From: JAWLCA01 sp050485905
Lineage (GTDB): Bacteria; Pseudomonadota; Alphaproteobacteria; Rhodobacterales; Rhodobacteraceae
Assembly: GCA_050485905.1 (NCBI GenBank)
Contig: JBJHCH010000136.1
Location: 1-9,003, forward strand
Direction: 5' to 3'
DNA length: 9,003 bases
Shown here: piece by piece, positions 6,741 through 9,003 of the stretch
Layout of the letters: each line of letters starts with the position of its first letter
Numbering within the stretch: the stretch's first letter is position 1
Program-made: the position numbers and the translations under genes
Notes under the pieces: generated by a model
Database searches by the model: none
The model's input: the letters and a program-made list of their open reading frames with translations, nothing else
What the model was told of the DNA's origin: nothing

Positions 6741-6768
6741 TTGACGCCCAAAGCCCGCTGTCTTAGTC
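6741..6768 (+). promoter_or_regulatory. likely promoter of tRNA-Met
   Basis: TTGACG (6741-6746) and TTAGTC (6763-6768) are separated by 16 bp. Transcription would start around 6775, a few bases before the mature tRNA end at 6781. A strong TTGAC-type -35 box with a weakly conserved -10 is usual for alphaproteobacterial stable-RNA promoters. It lies just after the rlmN stop. Confidence 0.5.
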
Positions 6769-6780
6769 ACGCGCCTGCTT

Positions 6781-6857
6781 GGCGGAGTAGCTCAGTTGGT
6801 TAGAGCAGCGGAATCATAATCCGCGTGTCGGGGGTTCAAGTCCCTCCTCCGCTACCA
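6781..6857 (+). tRNA. tRNA-Met (CAT), elongator type
   Basis: 77 bases including an encoded CCA (6855-6857). The acceptor stem is GGCGGAG (6781-6787) with CTCCGCT (6847-6853), the terminal pair being G-U, followed by discriminator A6854. The D-stem is GCTC (6790-6793) with GAGC (6803-6806). The anticodon stem is GCGGA/TCCGC with loop ATCATAA (6813-6819) and anticodon CAT at 6815-6817. The T-stem is GGGGG (6830-6834) with CCCTC (6842-6846) and loop TTCAAGT. The initiator tRNA is excluded because the first position pairs with the acceptor end and the three G-C pairs of the initiator anticodon stem are absent. A lysidine-modified tRNA-Ile2 also carries CAT, but the overall sequence fits elongator Met better. 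Confidence 0.95.
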
Positions 6858-7280
6858 AGCATCCCGCTGATAAAGCTCAATATGGGCCATTGATGGTGGC
6901 GTTCTGCCTCAGCAGTTGGGAGCTTGGTTGGGAGAAATCGTTGAGGTTCTGTGCTTCTCGATCTTCGTTGTTGCCGCCTCTGCAAAGCCGGAACCGTGGC
7001 TAAGATCGCAGACATCAGCGCAACCGATCTCCGCACGTTCCTCTCGACACAGCCTTCCAACTGCGCGGCTAGGAGCCGGGAGCCATCGCTATTGCCTCTA
7101 GCCGCCCTCCTGCCGCTCCATTCAGGTGTCCAAGCTAATTGGTAGCGGCGCCTGAGCTAATACAAAGGCCGAGAACGCCCTTAGGATCACCGAACTCGCC
7201 CGTGTGGTCTCGTGTAGACCGGAGAAGCGCCGTCATGCATCAGGCTACCTTCCGCAACGGCAACCTATTTTCGGATGCAA
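6858..7280. other. non-coding stretch between tRNA-Met and the mod control region
   Basis: No open frame here has a credible start, ribosome binding site and composition. G+C is lower than in neighbouring genes. Small structures are visible. GCGGCTAG (7065-7072) can pair with CTAGCCGC (7098-7105). AGCTAAT occurs twice, at 7133-7139 and 7155-7161, 22 bp apart. GGTCT/AGACC (7206-7210 / 7216-7220) forms a small hairpin. I see no repeat of the tRNA 3' end that would mark an attachment site, and no integrase. The stretch may be decayed sequence next to a tRNA, but nothing identifiable remains. Confidence 0.5.
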
Positions 7281-7304
7281 CGATATTTCCTTTGAAAAAT
7301 AACG
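7281..7304. promoter_or_regulatory. distal Mo-box-like operator (ModE-type site)
   Basis: A 24-bp imperfect inverted repeat: CGATATTT (7281-7288) faces AAATAACG (7297-7304) around 8 bp, mismatched at one position per arm. It matches the proximal element at 18 of 24 positions. The CG-x-TAT...ATA-x-CG pattern resembles the sites bound by molybdate-loaded ModE and by MopA/MopB-type regulators in Rhodobacter. It would lie next to or over the -35 region of modA. Confidence 0.55.
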
Positions 7305-7305
7305 C

Positions 7306-7335
7306 TTGCACGGAGATCACCACTCTTGCGATATA
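7306..7335 (+). promoter_or_regulatory. possible promoter of modABC
   Basis: TTGCAC (7306-7311) and GATATA (7330-7335) have an 18-bp spacer. The -35 would directly follow the distal Mo-box-like element and the -10 would lie inside the proximal one. That fits repression by occlusion, but the boxes are only moderate matches. Confidence 0.35.
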
Positions 7336-7354
7336 TCCTTCAGAACATATCGCA
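7327..7354. promoter_or_regulatory. proximal Mo-box (ModE-type operator) of modABC
   Basis: TGCGATAT (7327-7334) and ATATCGCA (7347-7354) are perfect 8-bp inverted arms around 12 bp. Inside, TATAT (7332-7336), 7 bp, then AACAT (7344-7348) match the published ModE consensus TATAT-N7-TAYAT except at one base. The element abuts the AGGG ribosome binding site of modA. A molybdate-bound ModE-type protein here would block modABC when molybdate is plentiful. No modE gene is seen in the window. Confidence 0.7.
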
Positions 7355-7365
7355 GGGAAACCATC

Positions 7366-8154
7366 TTGTCGCTCGCCCTCATCCGTCGATATCTCCTGGC
7401 GGCACTATCGACACTTGCCCTCACCGCGACGCCGCTGCTGGCACAGGACGACGCCCCGGTCGTGGCTGCCGCCTCGGACCTGCAGTTCGCGCTGGAGGAG
7501 GTCGCCTCTGCCTTCGCGGCTGAGACCGGGATGCGCGTGCGGCTGACGACGGGATCGACCGGAAATTTCGCGCGCCAGATCCGCGAGGGCGCGCCGTTCG
7601 AAATCTTCATGGCCGCTGACGAGCAGTTCATCGCAGATCTGCACGAGGATGGCCTGACGCGGGACGAGGGCCACCTTTATGGCATCGGGCGTCTGGTGAT
7701 CATGGCGCCACATGGCTCGGCGCTGACGCCGGACCCCGAGTTGAACAATCTGGCGGAAATGCTGGCGGCGGGGCAGATTACCCGCTTTGCCATCGCCAAC
7801 CCAGACCATGCGCCCTATGGACTGCGGGCGCGCGAGGCGCTGATCACGCGCGGGTTGTGGGAGGACCTGCTGCCCTTCATGGTGCTGGGCGAGAATGTCA
7901 GCCAGGCCGCGGCATTCGCGCTGTCGGGCAATGCCGAAGGTGGCATCATAGCCTATTCGCTCGCAATGGCGCCGCAGGTCGCAGAGCGCGGCGCGTTTGA
8001 GCTGATCCCCGAGGACTGGCACGAACCGCTGCGCCAGCGCATGGCGCTTCTGACGGGCGCAGGCCCGGTGGCTGAAGCCTTCTATGCCTACATGACGCAG
8101 CCCGCCGCCCGCGAGATCATGGCTCGCTACGGCTTCGTCCTGCCCGAGGAGTAA
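7366..8154 (+). CDS. modA: molybdate ABC transporter, periplasmic binding protein ModA
   Basis: 262 residues from TTG 7366. It captures molybdate (and tungstate) in the periplasm for delivery to ModB. From this start, residues 1-26 are a clear signal peptide (basic IRRY, hydrophobic core, PLLA|QDD). Motifs of the family follow: VAAASDL early in the mature part, LTTGSTGNFARQI with the oxyanion-contacting Ser, FEIFMAADEQ, RFAIANPDHAPYG, and GENVSQAAAF. The TTG start is chosen because AGGG (7354-7357) sits 8 bases ahead, the signal peptide begins there, and no in-frame ATG or GTG fits; the TTG at 7306 would put the start inside the operator region. Mature length is usual for ModA. It is the first gene of modABC and is probably repressed through the Mo-box at 7327-7354. 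Confidence 0.92.
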   Translation: MSLALIRRYLLAALSTLALTATPLLAQDDAPVVAAASDLQFALEEVASAFAAETGMRVRLTTGSTGNFARQIREGAPFEIFMAADEQFIADLHEDGLTRDEGHLYGIGRLVIMAPHGSALTPDPELNNLAEMLAAGQITRFAIANPDHAPYGLRAREALITRGLWEDLLPFMVLGENVSQAAAFALSGNAEGGIIAYSLAMAPQVAERGAFELIPEDWHEPLRQRMALLTGAGPVAEAFYAYMTQPAAREIMARYGFVLPEE

Positions 8155-8157
8155 GGC

Positions 8158-8826
8158 ATGGACTGGACCGCGCTGGACCTCTCCCTCCGCCTGGCGGCCT
8201 GGACTGTGGCCATCCTTTTGCCGGTGTCGGTCTTTCTGGGCCGGTTTCTCGCCTTCCGAACGTTCCGCGGAAAGGCGCTGGTCGAGGCGCTAGTGATGCT
8301 ACCGCTGGTCTTGCCACCCACGGTTCTTGGCTTCTACCTGCTCGTCTCGTTCGGGCGCAACTCGCCTATCGGACAGGCCTGGGCCAGCGTCTTCGGCCAG
8401 CAGCTTGTGTTCAGCTTCGAGGGGCTGGTGGTTGCTTCGATCTTGTTCAACCTCCCCTTCGCCGTCCAGCCTGCGCAGCGAGGCTTTCAAGCAATCCCGA
8501 CAGAGGTGCGCGAGGCAGCCGCCTGCTGCGGGATGTCGCCGCTGCGCGCGCTCTGGAAGATAGAACTGCCGCTGGCATGGCCCGGGGTGGTGACGGCAAT
8601 GGTGCTGACCTTCGCACACACGCTGGGTGAGTTCGGCATCGTGCTGATGGTCGGGGGCTCGATTCCGGGCGAGACCAAGACCATCGCGATTTCGATCTAT
8701 GACCGGGTGCAGGCGTTTGACACGAACTCTGCCGCGGTCATGTCGGCAGTCCTGGTTGCGATTTCCGTTTCCACGATCGCGGTGACATTCGCGCTGTCGG
8801 CGCGTGTCGGGCGGCGGCTGGGATGA
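8158..8826 (+). CDS. modB: molybdate ABC transporter permease ModB
   Basis: 222 residues, the normal length for ModB. It forms the homodimeric inner-membrane channel. Hydrophobic segments lie near 13-32, 42-64, 84-104, 140-166 and 192-214, consistent with five membrane helices. The cytoplasmic coupling loop that docks on ModC is EVREAAACCGMSPLRALWKI (residues 117-136), a good EAA motif, followed by LPLAWPGVVTAMVLTFAHTLGEFG, a strong ModB/CysT-family signature. GAGGAG (8146-8151), inside the end of modA, is the ribosome binding site. The ATG is 3 bases after the modA stop, so the genes are translationally coupled. Confidence 0.95.
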   Translation: MDWTALDLSLRLAAWTVAILLPVSVFLGRFLAFRTFRGKALVEALVMLPLVLPPTVLGFYLLVSFGRNSPIGQAWASVFGQQLVFSFEGLVVASILFNLPFAVQPAQRGFQAIPTEVREAAACCGMSPLRALWKIELPLAWPGVVTAMVLTFAHTLGEFGIVLMVGGSIPGETKTIAISIYDRVQAFDTNSAAVMSAVLVAISVSTIAVTFALSARVGRRLG

Positions 8827-8839
8827 AGAGGCTCTCCTG

Positions 8840-9003
8840 ATGGCGCTGGAGGTTTTCGCACGGGCCGAGTCACCCATCCCGCTTGACATGGCCTTTCGGG
8901 TCGAGCCGGGCGAGCTTCTGGCTCTGGTCGGTCATTCGGGGTCTGGCAAGACGACCCTTCTGCGCACCGTCGCCGGGTTGTGGACGCCCGAGATGGCGCG
9001 CGT
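8840..9003 (+). CDS. modC: molybdate ABC transporter ATP-binding protein ModC (5' part only)
   Basis: 54 complete codons before the window ends. ModC is the cytoplasmic ATPase that powers import. The start of an ABC ATPase domain is visible: a strand region, then EPGELLALVGHSGSGKTT (22-39) with Walker A GHSGSGKT at 31-38, then LLRTVAGLWTP. Signature, Walker B and C-terminal molybdate-binding regions lie beyond the window. ATG 8840 has GAAGAGG (8825-8831) 8 bases ahead and follows modB by 13 bp. The assignment to ModC rests on the operon context as well as on the sequence. Confidence 0.85.
   Translation, partial: MALEVFARAESPIPLDMAFRVEPGELLALVGHSGSGKTTLLRTVAGLWTPEMAR

Noticed and set aside
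6781..6857. tRNA-Ile2 (lysidine type) or initiator tRNA-Met
   Set aside because: The first acceptor pair and anticodon stem exclude the initiator; the whole sequence fits elongator tRNA-Met better than the CAT-bearing isoleucine tRNA.
6836..7060. Short - strand frame starting in the gap and ending in the tRNA
   Set aside because: It overlaps the tRNA gene, has no ribosome binding site and no recognisable family; too short to support even as a pseudogene.
1..9003. CRISPR array, insertion sequence, integrase or prophage genes
   Set aside because: No regularly spaced repeats, transposase or integrase motifs were seen on either strand.

Overview
The window looks like chromosomal DNA of a GC-rich alphaproteobacterium, most likely of the order Rhodobacterales (Rhodobacter/Paracoccus/roseobacter type). 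The grounds are the high G+C, the SerB, RlmN and IalB-family sequences, a rhizobial-type asparaginase, the elongator tRNA-Met sequence and a ModE-type molybdate operon control region. This is inference from sequence style; no database comparison was made.

Bases 1-2840 read like an accessory block. A ParB-like protein with a KorB/RepB-style middle region (49-954) is followed by an A+T-rich gene for a 415-residue protein that I assign to the DUF5677 group (1070-2317). That gene is clearly lower in G+C than everything around it. It is bracketed by a GC-rich stem-loop on the left (963-1001) and a 530-bp non-coding stretch on the right. The stretch holds a perfect 18-bp inverted repeat (2389-2406 / 2504-2521), an A+T-rich patch, and an 18-bp palindrome with a third half-site (2684-2710).

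Bases 2848-5444 hold housekeeping and envelope genes. serB (phosphoserine phosphatase, + strand) converges on an asparaginase II gene (- strand), and the two share a hairpin across both stop codons. The asparaginase gene diverges from an IalB-family secreted protein gene (+ strand) that ends in a textbook intrinsic terminator.

Bases 5550-6857 hold rlmN (23S rRNA A2503 and tRNA A37 C2-methyltransferase) and, shortly after it, tRNA-Met(CAT) with its own likely promoter. Both concern translation.

Bases 6858-7365 are non-coding as far as I can see and end in the control region of a molybdate uptake operon. Two 24-bp Mo-box-like elements start 48 bp apart, and the nearer one abuts the ribosome binding site of modA. 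modA (TTG start), modB and the first 54 codons of modC follow in tight succession. They encode the binding protein, membrane channel and ATPase of a high-affinity molybdate ABC importer. The operon is probably shut off by a molybdate-loaded ModE-type regulator encoded elsewhere.
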